From an uncultured Pelagibacteraceae bacterium (lineage in GTDB: Bacteria; Pseudomonadota; Alphaproteobacteria; Pelagibacterales; Pelagibacteraceae), in the NCBI GenBank assembly GCA_902586025.1, contig CACIFV010000004.1, forward strand, positions 1 through 64,000: a stretch of 64,000 bases of DNA, read 5' to 3'. The translations under genes were made by a program, and so were the position numbers. Shown one piece after another: positions 39,282 through 48,331 of the stretch. The notes beneath the pieces were generated by a model. That model was not told where the DNA came from. It made no database searches and worked only from the letters and a program-made list of their open reading frames with translations. Position 1 is the first letter of the stretch, and each line of letters begins with the position of its first letter.

Positions 39282-40109
39282 ATGAGATATTTAATATTTT
39301 TAGCTCTAAGTTATACAATCCTAACTGCTTATGCTTTTTCAAACTCAGTATCAGAGTATATTTCAAACTTAATTCCAGGAGAAGGAGATACGGAAGTAAG
39401 TATTGATTTTAGAGAAAATTATTCTCCAGATTACAGTATCTTATTAGTTAGAGAATTAGATAGAAATGAAAATGGTAATTATTTCACTCAAATGTCATTA
39501 TTTAATACTGAGAAAAATAATGATGAAAGAATTACTGCAAATTTTGGTTTAGGAAAAAGATTTCTCAGTGATGACAAATTTACACTTACAGGATTAAATG
39601 TATTTTTAGATTATGATAATGAAGGAAATGTTAGATCAAGCTTTGGTTTGGAAATGAGAAATGCCGTATTAGAATTTGCATTTAATAATTATTTTGGATT
39701 AGATGACGCTGACGGAGAGAAAGTTTTAGACGGATATGATTTGAGATTAGCATCACAAATACCTTATTTACACTGGGCTGATATATTTTTAAACTCATAC
39801 ACATGGGATGGAGTAGAAAGAAATGATATTGAAGGACTAATAATTGGTTCTGAAATATCTTTATCATCAACATTGCAGTTAGAACTGGCTTATGATGATA
39901 AGGATAGAAAAGGGCTAGATGACGAGTACTATGTAAAATTAATGTTTGTTTATCCTCCAAAAGAAGGTCCAACATTAGGAGATGGAATAAGTTCATATAT
40001 GTGGAGGGAGAATAAAGATATGACTGGAGAACTACTGACAAAGGTAAAAAGAAATAATAAAATTATGGTTGAGTTTAAAGGTAATGCAACAATATCAAGG
40101 ACTGACTAA
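39282..40109 (+). CDS. Inverse autotransporter (intimin/invasin-type) beta-barrel domain protein
   Basis: Signal peptide; ITANFGLGKRFL, GLNVFLDYDNEGNVRSSFGLEMRNAVLEFAFNNYFGL, DGYDLRLASQIPYLHWADIFLNSYTWDG resemble the IAT beta domain of intimin/invasin. Confidence 0.75.
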   Translation: MRYLIFLALSYTILTAYAFSNSVSEYISNLIPGEGDTEVSIDFRENYSPDYSILLVRELDRNENGNYFTQMSLFNTEKNNDERITANFGLGKRFLSDDKFTLTGLNVFLDYDNEGNVRSSFGLEMRNAVLEFAFNNYFGLDDADGEKVLDGYDLRLASQIPYLHWADIFLNSYTWDGVERNDIEGLIIGSEISLSSTLQLELAYDDKDRKGLDDEYYVKLMFVYPPKEGPTLGDGISSYMWRENKDMTGELLTKVKRNNKIMVEFKGNATISRTD

Positions 40110-40975
40110 TGTTAAAACTTTTTAAAACGACTTTATTTATATTTATGTTTGTTTTATGCAATAAAATTGCAATTGCTGCAACTGGAACAGGAAACACAGA
40201 TGTATATAAAGTAATAATGAGAAAGGTAGAATTATGTACTGGTTACACTGTTGTTGATTTTGATGATGTTAATACTGCAGCCGCATGTCATAACGCAGTT
40301 GTTATAGGTAGTGGAGATTTAGAAGTTGATATAGCTTCTGTCGGTGCTGGCTCTGCTGCAGCAACTTACGGAAATCCAGCTTTATTACCACTAGGTGAAA
40401 CATATACACATATGAGAGTTACAATTGATAGAAAATTTAAAATTAAATCTGAAAGTGCACTAGATACAGGAGGATCAGATGATACTGATAATTGTATTAC
40501 CACTGCAACAGCTGACTCTCAATATCCAACTAATGAAGCAACTGATAAGTATACACATAAAGTTGCAGTAGCTGAAGGCGGAACAAATGCAGAAATGAAC
40601 TTATATTTGACTAATGGAAGACAGTCAGACGAAAGTACTGCGAATTATACACAATGTTTTAATGCGAATTGTTCACAAAAAAATACAAGTTGGAATTGGA
40701 ATTATGCTAAAGATGCGTCTGAACTAACATCTGCAATAGCTATGCGAACTATGAGATCTTCACTTTCTACTGATGATGTACAATTTATTTACAAATTAGC
40801 CAGTCCATACACAGTGGCATTAATTGCACCAACTATTGATATTTCATTTGGAACAAGAAATGCTCTAGGAGTACAAGAAGTAAGTAATAGCGAAGGAGAT
40901 GGTACACCATCTGCTAATGATGGGATGTGTTCTTTCTATCCAGAGGAACCAATCGTAACTATTACGATAAAATAA
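40109..40975 (+). CDS. Secreted protein of unknown function, coupled to the barrel gene
   Basis: Signal peptide MLKLFKTTLFIFMFVLCNKIAIAA; start overlaps previous stop; Cys- and Thr-rich. Confidence 0.7.
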   Translation: MLKLFKTTLFIFMFVLCNKIAIAATGTGNTDVYKVIMRKVELCTGYTVVDFDDVNTAAACHNAVVIGSGDLEVDIASVGAGSAAATYGNPALLPLGETYTHMRVTIDRKFKIKSESALDTGGSDDTDNCITTATADSQYPTNEATDKYTHKVAVAEGGTNAEMNLYLTNGRQSDESTANYTQCFNANCSQKNTSWNWNYAKDASELTSAIAMRTMRSSLSTDDVQFIYKLASPYTVALIAPTIDISFGTRNALGVQEVSNSEGDGTPSANDGMCSFYPEEPIVTITIK

Positions 40976-40978
40976 AAT

Positions 40979-41233
40979 TTATTTTAAGCTAGAAATTAAA
41001 TTACCTGCTTTTTCAAGTTCTCTTAACTCTTGATATCCTCCTACATGATAGTCATCAAAAAATATTTGAGGTATGGTTCTTTTGCCATTTGCTTTTTTTA
41101 TCATTTCTTCCCTTAAACCTTCTTTCAATGATACATCTATTTCGGTATAGTTTAAATTATTTCTTGTTAACAAACGTTTTGCAGCATCACAAAAACCACA
41201 CATTGGTCCAGAATAAACGACAATATTTTTCAT
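40979..41233 (-). CDS. grxC: Glutaredoxin 3
   Basis: YSGPMCGFCDAAKRLL active site, KANGKRTIPQIFFDDYHVGGYQEL. Confidence 0.92.
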   Translation of the reverse strand: MKNIVVYSGPMCGFCDAAKRLLTRNNLNYTEIDVSLKEGLREEMIKKANGKRTIPQIFFDDYHVGGYQELRELEKAGNLISSLK

Positions 41234-41264
41234 TACTTATATATAATCTTTGTTTCCTAAAATA

Positions 41265-41564
41265 CTAGAGTAAGTAATCGTTTTTATTTATCTTTGATTT
41301 GATTAATTTTCTAGAATATTCAAATTTTTTTCTATGCTTTATACTTTGTGAACTTGCTCTTTTTCTCCACAATCTAAAAGAAGAAGGTTTTAAAGATCTT
41401 CTCATAATCTTAATAACTTCACTTTCAGTCTTACCGGTTTTTTTTTCGATTTCTTCAAAAGTAATTCGATCTGCCCAAGCAGCCCATATAACCCAATCTG
41501 GACTCTCCAAAGGAGGTTCTGGATTCTTAACTCTAGTTGTGGGTCTGTGACTTTTTTTCATCAA
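41265..41564 (-). CDS. TIGR03643-like small conserved protein
   Basis: PLESPDWVIWAAWADRITFEEIEKKTGKTESEVIKIMRRSLKPSSFRLWRKR. Confidence 0.7.
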   Translation of the reverse strand: MMKKSHRPTTRVKNPEPPLESPDWVIWAAWADRITFEEIEKKTGKTESEVIKIMRRSLKPSSFRLWRKRASSQSIKHRKKFEYSRKLIKSKINKNDYLL

Positions 41565-41606
41565 AATTCAACAAATTGCTAAAATTATTTTAATGCAAAT
41601 ACTTAA

Positions 41607-41615
41607 TGCTATGAT
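41607..41615 (+). promoter_or_regulatory. Candidate extended -10 promoter (TGCTATGAT) upstream of the LysE-family gene
   Basis: TGn-TATGAT match; would start transcription just before the hairpin at 41629. Confidence 0.4.
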
Positions 41616-41628
41616 ATTATCATTTTTA

Positions 41629-41675
41629 GATAGTCCTATCTAGCCATCTTTAGCTCCCGGTTTTTTAGGACTATC
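41629..41675 (+). promoter_or_regulatory. Leader hairpin sequestering the Shine-Dalgarno of the LysE-family gene
   Basis: Perfect 10-bp inverted repeat GATAGTCCTA (41629-41638) / TAGGACTATC (41666-41675), 27-nt loop; the AGGA in the 3' arm is the only obvious SD for ATG 41682. Confidence 0.6.
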
Positions 41676-41681
41676 CTTAAA

Positions 41682-42296
41682 ATGCTTCCCTTAGATTTTA
41701 TCCTTTTTTTACAAATCATAATTTTTATGTTCATAACTCCTGGAACACCTAGAATTGTAATTATTTCTTATTCTATGAACTATGGTGTTCAAAAATGTGT
41801 TTGGACTGCATTAGGAGATGTTACTGCAAATATAATTCAGGCAACCTTAGTAATTTTTGTTATCGGATCTTTTTTGTCTGAGAATCCAACATTATTAAAT
41901 ACTTTAAAGTGGTTAGGTATCACTTATTTAACATATCTTGCATATGATATTTATAAATCGAGACCAAAGGATATAAATACAAAAGATATTTCAGATAAAA
42001 ATTTTTTTTCATTTTATAAAGATGGATTTTTAGTAGCAGGGACAAGTCCTAAAGCTTGGATGTTCTTTCCATTTATATTTCCACAATTTATTGATTTTAA
42101 TTCTAATTACATTTTTCAGTTTATTATTTTAATTACAACTTATGTTGTATTGGATTTTTTATCTCTAGTTGGTTATGCAATCTTAGCTAATAAATTAATT
42201 GTTTGGATCAAAGCTAACCCTAAAATTATAAATACAATTTCTGCTTGTGTAATTATTTTGATTGCAATAATTATTGCATTTACTCAACAATACTAG
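41682..42296 (+). CDS. LysE/RhtB-family amino acid exporter
   Basis: FMFITPGTPRIVIISYSMNYGVQKCVWTALGDVTANIIQ; AGTSPKAWMFF; about six TMs. Confidence 0.85.
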   Translation: MLPLDFILFLQIIIFMFITPGTPRIVIISYSMNYGVQKCVWTALGDVTANIIQATLVIFVIGSFLSENPTLLNTLKWLGITYLTYLAYDIYKSRPKDINTKDISDKNFFSFYKDGFLVAGTSPKAWMFFPFIFPQFIDFNSNYIFQFIILITTYVVLDFLSLVGYAILANKLIVWIKANPKIINTISACVIILIAIIIAFTQQY

Positions 42297-42379
42297 GTTA
42301 TATTGCGCTACTACTCACACTTGCAATTAAATAATTTTTGTTATTAATTTATACTTTATTAACTAATAAAGGGGAATAA

Positions 42380-43618
42380 ATGAAAATAAAAAACATTTTA
42401 ATTACATTTGTTTCTGCAATAGCATTATTATTTTCAACTTCAGTTGTATCATTTGCAAAAGTAGTTGGAGATAAAATTATTTTAGGTGCTGCAATTTCTT
42501 TAACTGGAAAATATTCATCTAATGGTGTTCATACTCAAAACGGCTATAACATGGCTGTTGATAGAATTAACAGCATGGGTGGAGTAAAAGTTGGAGGAAA
42601 AACTTATAAGTTTGACATTATTTATTACGATGATGAGTCAAACCCAAAAAGAGCGGCTCAGCTTGCAGAAAGATTAATTTCACAAGATAAAGTAGAGTTC
42701 ATGCTTGGACCGTATAGTTCAGGTTTGACAAAAGCGATTGCACCAGTAACAGAAAAATACGGTGTTCCAATGGTTGAGGCTAACGGTGCTTCTAGATCTT
42801 TGTTTACAAAAGGTTACAAATATCTATTTGCGGTATTAGCACCAGCAAACTTATATCTTGATGTAGCTATAAGAACAGCTGTTGAATTAAATGGTGGTAA
42901 AGGTGTAAGAATTGCACAAGCTTTTGAGCAAGATGCATTCTCGCAAGACGTAAGATTGGGTATTTTAGATGCTGCTAAAGAAACTGGATCTGAAATTATA
43001 ATCGACGATAAACTTCCAAAAGAGCTCAATGATATGGCTGCTACATTAGTTAAAGTAAAACAAATGAAGCCAGATGTATTGGTTGTTTCAGGTCACACTA
43101 AAGGAGCGTTAACAGCAATAAGACAAATTTCAGAGATGAAAGTTGATGTTCCAATGTTGGCAATGACACACTGTGATGCTGCAAAATTATCGAAGCAACA
43201 TGGTAAAAACTCACAATATGCATTATGCGCTTCACAATGGCATAAAACGTTAACTTACAAAGATGATTTCTTTAAAGATGGTATGACATATGCAGCAGAT
43301 TTTGAAAAAGAATTTGGCTATGACCCACCTTACCAATCTGCAGAGTCTTCAGCTGCATTGTTAGTATTTAAAGATGCCTTTGAAAGAGCAAATACTTTTG
43401 ATCAGAAAAAAGTAAGAGATGCTCTTGCTGCAACTAACATGCAAACATTCTATGGAAATATTAAATTTGCACCTGGTGGTCAAAATGTTGACAAACCAAT
43501 GGTACTTTTCCAAGTAATGTGTGATGATGCTGGTAAGTGTGAAAATAAAGTTGTTGCTCCATTAAAATGGGCTTCAGCTGAGTTAATACACCCAGTACCA
43601 AAGTGGTCTGAAAGATAA
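42380..43618 (+). CDS. Branched-chain amino-acid-type ABC transporter substrate-binding protein
   Basis: Signal peptide; GAAISLTGKYSSNGVHTQNGYNMAVDRINSMGG, YYDDESNPKRAAQLAERLI. Confidence 0.9.
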   Translation: MKIKNILITFVSAIALLFSTSVVSFAKVVGDKIILGAAISLTGKYSSNGVHTQNGYNMAVDRINSMGGVKVGGKTYKFDIIYYDDESNPKRAAQLAERLISQDKVEFMLGPYSSGLTKAIAPVTEKYGVPMVEANGASRSLFTKGYKYLFAVLAPANLYLDVAIRTAVELNGGKGVRIAQAFEQDAFSQDVRLGILDAAKETGSEIIIDDKLPKELNDMAATLVKVKQMKPDVLVVSGHTKGALTAIRQISEMKVDVPMLAMTHCDAAKLSKQHGKNSQYALCASQWHKTLTYKDDFFKDGMTYAADFEKEFGYDPPYQSAESSAALLVFKDAFERANTFDQKKVRDALAATNMQTFYGNIKFAPGGQNVDKPMVLFQVMCDDAGKCENKVVAPLKWASAELIHPVPKWSER

Positions 43619-43630
43619 AAAAAAATAATT

Positions 43631-43660
43631 AAGCCCCCTAGAAATAGGGGGCTTTTTTTT
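43631..43660 (+). terminator. Rho-independent terminator/attenuator between SBP and permease genes
   Basis: AAGCCCCCTA-GAAA-TAGGGGGCTT followed by T run (10-bp perfect stem, GAAA loop). Confidence 0.93.
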
Positions 43661-43680
43661 ATAGAAATCAAAATTAAATT

Positions 43681-44574
43681 ATGGATTTTTTAGTCTTCCA
43701 ATATCCAATGATAACCATTCAAGCATGTCTTGATGGACTTTTACTTGGAATATTGTTTGCGTTAATTGCTTATGGAATGGCACTACAATGGGGTGTTATG
43801 AATATAATTAACATTGCACAGGGGGACCTTGTCATCTTAGGAGGATACATTGCATACTTTATGTATCTATACGGCATTCATCCAGCTTGGGGAGTAATTG
43901 TCTCTCCTATTATTATGTATTTTGTCGGAATTGCAATTTACAAATTAGTTATAAATAAAGTTGTCGATAGAGATCTGTTCATCTCAATATTAGCAACATT
44001 TGGAATTAGTATTCTGTTTATGCAGTTAATGAACTTTGCTTTTGGAGCAGATGTTGTTTTAGCTAATTCTGGATACGGGACCACAATGTTGTTTGATAAT
44101 AACGTTGTTTTGCCAAACTCTAAAATATTTTCTGCCTTTATAAGTGTTGTCTTTGCGATTTGTTTAGTAGTTTATATGAAAAGATCTAAGCTTGGACGTG
44201 CAATTAGAGCAACAGCCCAAAACGCAAGAGCCGCAAAGATTTTAGGCGTTGATACAGAAAAAGTTTATGCAGCAACATTTGGAATAAACGCTGCATTATG
44301 TGGTGTAGCTGGAGCTTTAATTTCAATAACATTTACCATACATCCATACATGGGATTACCTTACACCATAAGATCATTTATGATTGTGATTGTTGCGGGA
44401 TTAGGAAATTTACCTGGAGTAGCAATGTCAGGTATGGGACTAGGAATATTCGAGGAATTTGCAGATTATATTCTTGGTACGGAATTTAGAATTGGATCAG
44501 TATTTTTATTATTAGTTTTAATTTTAGTTTATAGAAGATTTAAACTTTCAAGAAAGAGAGAGTATTTAAAGTGA
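43681..44574 (+). CDS. livH: Branched-chain amino acid ABC permease LivH-like
   Basis: QACLDGLLLGILFALIAYGMALQWGVMNIINIAQGDLVILGGYIAY; RAIRATAQNARAAKILGVDTEKVY. Confidence 0.92.
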   Translation: MDFLVFQYPMITIQACLDGLLLGILFALIAYGMALQWGVMNIINIAQGDLVILGGYIAYFMYLYGIHPAWGVIVSPIIMYFVGIAIYKLVINKVVDRDLFISILATFGISILFMQLMNFAFGADVVLANSGYGTTMLFDNNVVLPNSKIFSAFISVVFAICLVVYMKRSKLGRAIRATAQNARAAKILGVDTEKVYAATFGINAALCGVAGALISITFTIHPYMGLPYTIRSFMIVIVAGLGNLPGVAMSGMGLGIFEEFADYILGTEFRIGSVFLLLVLILVYRRFKLSRKREYLK

Positions 44575-44753
44575 GAAAAGCTAAAATTAAGGATGATAAT
44601 GGCAAATTGATAGAAGTGGATATTGTCAAATTTAAAAAACATTTAGATCAATATCATTCAACAGGATCTAGTCTTCATGAGGAAAATGGACATTATTTTA
44701 CAGTTGATAAAGATTTTAGAGATAAAATAGAGAGTTTGTATGAACAAAAATAG
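44571..44753 (+). CDS. Small 60-aa protein translationally coupled within the liv operon
   Basis: GTG start overlaps livH stop (GTGA), end overlaps livM start; charged soluble protein. Confidence 0.6.
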   Translation: MRKAKIKDDNGKLIEVDIVKFKKHLDQYHSTGSSLHEENGHYFTVDKDFRDKIESLYEQK

Positions 44754-45792
44754 TTGGATCTTGTACATTGGAATTTTAGTATTCGGTTTAGTTGCACCAT
44801 TTATTTTTCCAGCTTTTAAAGTTCAATTATCAATTCTATGTGTATTAATTGTTTTAGCAACTACTTGGAATATCCAAGGTGGTGAAATGGGCTACAACAC
44901 ATTTGGAAATATTCTTTTTTATGGTTTGGGAATGTATCTTTGTGCATCCGTTCAAGTTGGTATGTTTTTCCCATTAGCAGAATGGACAGAAAGCGGTGGT
45001 GAAAAAACTTTCGTTCACACACCTTCACAATTCTTTCAAGGCATGGCAGCTGGTCTGGTAGTTGCAGCTGTTGTTCCTACAATAGTTGCGGGATTAATTG
45101 GTTATGCAATTTTAGGATTAAGAGGTCATTATTTTGCAATTTGTACTTTGGGTTTAGGAGTTGCAGCAGGAGAAATTTCTGGTGGTATTGAAATTATTGG
45201 AGCTGGACAGGGTTTTACCACTCCCCCTTTTCCAAATATAGGAGGTCTTGAGGCAAGAGGTGAATTTTTTTATTTTTTAAGTTTTGGAGCACTTGTATTA
45301 ACTTTTATAGCTGTAAGAGCAATTTACACTACAAGGTTTAGATTAATTCTAAATGCAATCAGAGATAATGAAGACAAAGCTGAAGCGATGGGGATTGAGA
45401 CTATGAAATACAAAATAACTGGATGGATGATTTCAGCTTTCTTTTGTGGTCTTGCTGGTGGAATAATGGGAGGTCTGGTTGGTTATATCGACTCAACAGA
45501 TGTTGCATTTGATGGAAGAGAAATGGGAGTGTTCATGGTTTTAATGGCAATTCTTGGAGGCAAAGGAACTTTGTGGGGGCCAATAATTGGCGCAACTTTA
45601 TTTCACTTTTTTAAAGAAGGCTTTTGGACATTCTTCCTAGGTTGGCAATATGTTGCGTTAGGAGTTTTAATCGTAGTAATAGTAATTTATTTCCCTGAAG
45701 GATTAATGGGATGGTTAAGAGAAAAATATCCGGAAAGATTTGGTGAAGTTATCGATGAAGCTGATCGAAAAGCACAGGTAGAATTAAAATGA
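44740..45792 (+). CDS. livM: Branched-chain amino acid ABC permease LivM-like
   Basis: TTWNIQGGEMGYNTFGNILFYGLGMYL, LRGHYFAICTLGLGVAAGEI, AIRDNEDKAEAMGIETMKYKI. Confidence 0.92.
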   Translation: MNKNSWILYIGILVFGLVAPFIFPAFKVQLSILCVLIVLATTWNIQGGEMGYNTFGNILFYGLGMYLCASVQVGMFFPLAEWTESGGEKTFVHTPSQFFQGMAAGLVVAAVVPTIVAGLIGYAILGLRGHYFAICTLGLGVAAGEISGGIEIIGAGQGFTTPPFPNIGGLEARGEFFYFLSFGALVLTFIAVRAIYTTRFRLILNAIRDNEDKAEAMGIETMKYKITGWMISAFFCGLAGGIMGGLVGYIDSTDVAFDGREMGVFMVLMAILGGKGTLWGPIIGATLFHFFKEGFWTFFLGWQYVALGVLIVVIVIYFPEGLMGWLREKYPERFGEVIDEADRKAQVELK

Positions 45793-46529
45793 GTATTTTA
45801 GAAGTCAATAATGTTAGTAAATCATTTGGTGGTGTTAAAGCTAATGTAGATATTTCAATGTCTGTTGAAAAAGGAAAGATAGTTGGTCTTATAGGACCTA
45901 ATGGATCTGGTAAAACCACTTTATTTAATTCAATAGTTGGAACTTATCCAATAGATAATGGTTCAATTAAGTTTAATGGAAAAGAAGTATCAGAATTACC
46001 AGTACCAGTAATTGCAAAACTGGGATTATTGAGAACATTTCAACAAACTAGAATTTATGGAAAATTAAATTGTGTGGATAACATGCTTATCAGTCACAAA
46101 GGCAGTGATGAAAGTTTGTTTAAAATTTTCTCTAATATTCCAAAGGAGCTCACAGAAAAAGCAGAAAACTTACTTAATTTCGTTGGATTGTATCAAAAAA
46201 GAAAACTCAGGGCAGGCGACCTATCTTTTGGACAACAAAAGTTATTAGAACTTGCAATGGCACTAATGAATGAGCCAGAAATGCTATTATTAGATGAGCC
46301 AACAGCAGGTATAAATCCTACTTTAATTAATGGAATTATTGATAGATTAATCAAAGTTAATCAAGATTTTGGAATAACATTACTTGTTATTGAGCACAAT
46401 ATGAGAGTAATTATGCAATTAGCTGAAGACATATTTTGTCTTGCTCACGGTAAAATGCTTGCAAATGGCACTCCAGAAGAGATTAAAAATGACAAAAGAG
46501 TAGTTGATGCATATTTGGGGGCTCAATAA
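45789..46529 (+). CDS. livG: ABC transporter ATPase LivG-like
   Basis: GPNGSGKTTLFN, LSFGQQKLLELAMALMNEPEMLLLDEPTAGINP. Confidence 0.93.
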   Translation: MSILEVNNVSKSFGGVKANVDISMSVEKGKIVGLIGPNGSGKTTLFNSIVGTYPIDNGSIKFNGKEVSELPVPVIAKLGLLRTFQQTRIYGKLNCVDNMLISHKGSDESLFKIFSNIPKELTEKAENLLNFVGLYQKRKLRAGDLSFGQQKLLELAMALMNEPEMLLLDEPTAGINPTLINGIIDRLIKVNQDFGITLLVIEHNMRVIMQLAEDIFCLAHGKMLANGTPEEIKNDKRVVDAYLGAQ

Positions 46530-47314
46530 TGTCTAATCAATATGAAGTTTTAGGAAAAGCACCTGGTGCAGAAGATTTAAAAAACTTATCTTCTGAAGAT
46601 ATTCATTTAACAATAAAAAATTTGAATGCTGGATATGGTAAAATGGAGATTTTACATAATTTTGATTTATTTGTAAGCAAAGCACAATCATTATGTTTAA
46701 TTGGTCCTAATGGAGCAGGTAAATCAACAATACTTCACTCAATATATGGATTTACAAATATTTTTTCTGGTAAAATAGAAATTGATGGAAAAGAAATAAC
46801 AAATTTAACTCCAGCTGAAAAATTAAAGTCAGTTGGTATAGCTTATATTCTGCAAGATAATTCAGTTTTTCCAGATATGACTGTTGAGGAAAATTTGTTA
46901 ATGGGAGGTTTTATCAAAGATAAAACCGAAGAGTCATATCAAGAAGCAGAAAAGATTTTAGATAAATACGAAAGATTAAGGAATAGAAGAAATCAACCGG
47001 CAAAAGTATTATCAGGTGGAGAAAGAAGATTATTAGAAATATCTAGAGCTTTAGTAATGAAACCTTCTGTTCTACTAGTTGATGAGCCTTCTATTGGATT
47101 GGAGCCAAGATATATTGATATGGTATTTGAAATTTTGGGAGACTTACAAAAAAATGAAAAGAAAACAATTATTCTAGTTGAGCAAAATGCCAAAAAAGGT
47201 TTAGAGTTTTCTGATATTGGATATGTATTAGTATCTGGCCAAACGGCAATTGCCGGAAGAGGTGATGATTTACTTAAAAATGATGATGTTGGACGTCTAT
47301 TCCTAGGCGGATGA
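46529..47314 (+). CDS. livF: ABC transporter ATPase LivF-like
   Basis: GPNGAGKSTILHSIYG, LSGGERRLLEISRALVMKPSVLLVDEPSIGLEP. Confidence 0.93.
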   Translation: MSNQYEVLGKAPGAEDLKNLSSEDIHLTIKNLNAGYGKMEILHNFDLFVSKAQSLCLIGPNGAGKSTILHSIYGFTNIFSGKIEIDGKEITNLTPAEKLKSVGIAYILQDNSVFPDMTVEENLLMGGFIKDKTEESYQEAEKILDKYERLRNRRNQPAKVLSGGERRLLEISRALVMKPSVLLVDEPSIGLEPRYIDMVFEILGDLQKNEKKTIILVEQNAKKGLEFSDIGYVLVSGQTAIAGRGDDLLKNDDVGRLFLGG

Positions 47315-48015
47315 TTAATTCAAAATATTTTTTTAAAGGAATTCTTTGTGCAAAAGAATTCGATAGCCCTGCAATTGCTCTTGGTTTAAGCTTTTTAGCA
47401 ATTGGTGCTTTATTAAAAAATTTAGGTTTTACAATTCAAGAAAGTATTTTTTCTACTTTTTTAACTTATGCATTACCTGGCTCGCTTGTGATGGCAGAAT
47501 CGATTTTGATTGGCGTTTCGTTACTAAATTTATTTTTTGCAGTTTGGTTAGTTAATGCAAGATTGTATCCGATGACTGTATCTTTAATGCCATTGTTAAA
47601 GCACCAAAGTCAACCAAGATGGAAGTATTATCTTTCATGTCATTTTGTTGCAGTATCTTCGTGGTTAATCCTTAAAAATAATTATAAAGAAATTGAAAAA
47701 AAATATAGAGTCGATTTTTGGATAGGAATTGGAACTGCAACTTGGTTGATAGCAATTTTTTCAACTATCTTAGGTTATTACTCTGCTGATTTCTTAAATA
47801 GAGAAATGATGATTGGACTAGCTATTATTAATCCAATTTATTTTACTTGCACAATGATAGGAGTGATGAGATCTATACAATTAAATGTTTCAATAATTTT
47901 AGGAGCTTTTTTAGGACCTTTATTTTATTTTATTAGCCCTGATTGGTGTGTTTTGATTGGCGGGTTTGTAGCTGGAACTGTTGCTTTTGTAATTGGAGAG
48001 AAAAATGTCAGCTAA
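47311..48015 (+). CDS. azlC: AzlC-family branched-chain amino acid exporter subunit
   Basis: ALGLSFLAIGALLKNLGFTIQESIFSTFLTYALPGSLVMAESILIG; paired with AzlD-like gene. Confidence 0.85.
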   Translation: MINSKYFFKGILCAKEFDSPAIALGLSFLAIGALLKNLGFTIQESIFSTFLTYALPGSLVMAESILIGVSLLNLFFAVWLVNARLYPMTVSLMPLLKHQSQPRWKYYLSCHFVAVSSWLILKNNYKEIEKKYRVDFWIGIGTATWLIAIFSTILGYYSADFLNREMMIGLAIINPIYFTCTMIGVMRSIQLNVSIILGAFLGPLFYFISPDWCVLIGGFVAGTVAFVIGEKNVS

Positions 48016-48331
48016 TATTGTTTTAATAATAGTTATTACATCTTTAGCTACATATATCTCTAGGTTTTTAGGAGCTTTTACATCTGAAATAATAGATGAA
48101 AATACTAAAATATATAGGTGGTTTAATTATTTAGCTTATTCGACATTGGCTGCTTTAATTTCTAGAATGATAATATTTCCAGCTGGTGCACTTTCTGACA
48201 GTAATTATTTGTCTAGATTTATTGTTGTACTTTTTGCAATAATAATTTTTAAATTAACTAGAAATAATTTAGTTTACCCAACTTTATTCTCTGCTATCAT
48301 TATGTTTTTATTAAGTAACTTTATGATATAA
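48005..48331 (+). CDS. azlD: AzlD-family protein
   Basis: Small four-TM protein; ATG 48005 overlaps azlC stop; TYISRFLGAF, FNYLAYSTLAALISRM. Confidence 0.8.
   Translation: MSANIVLIIVITSLATYISRFLGAFTSEIIDENTKIYRWFNYLAYSTLAALISRMIIFPAGALSDSNYLSRFIVVLFAIIIFKLTRNNLVYPTLFSAIIMFLLSNFMI

Noticed and set aside
39682-40041. Minus-strand 119-aa ORF inside the IAT-like barrel gene
   Set aside because: The plus-strand frame has a signal peptide and barrel motifs; the antisense frame is low-complexity Leu/His-rich.
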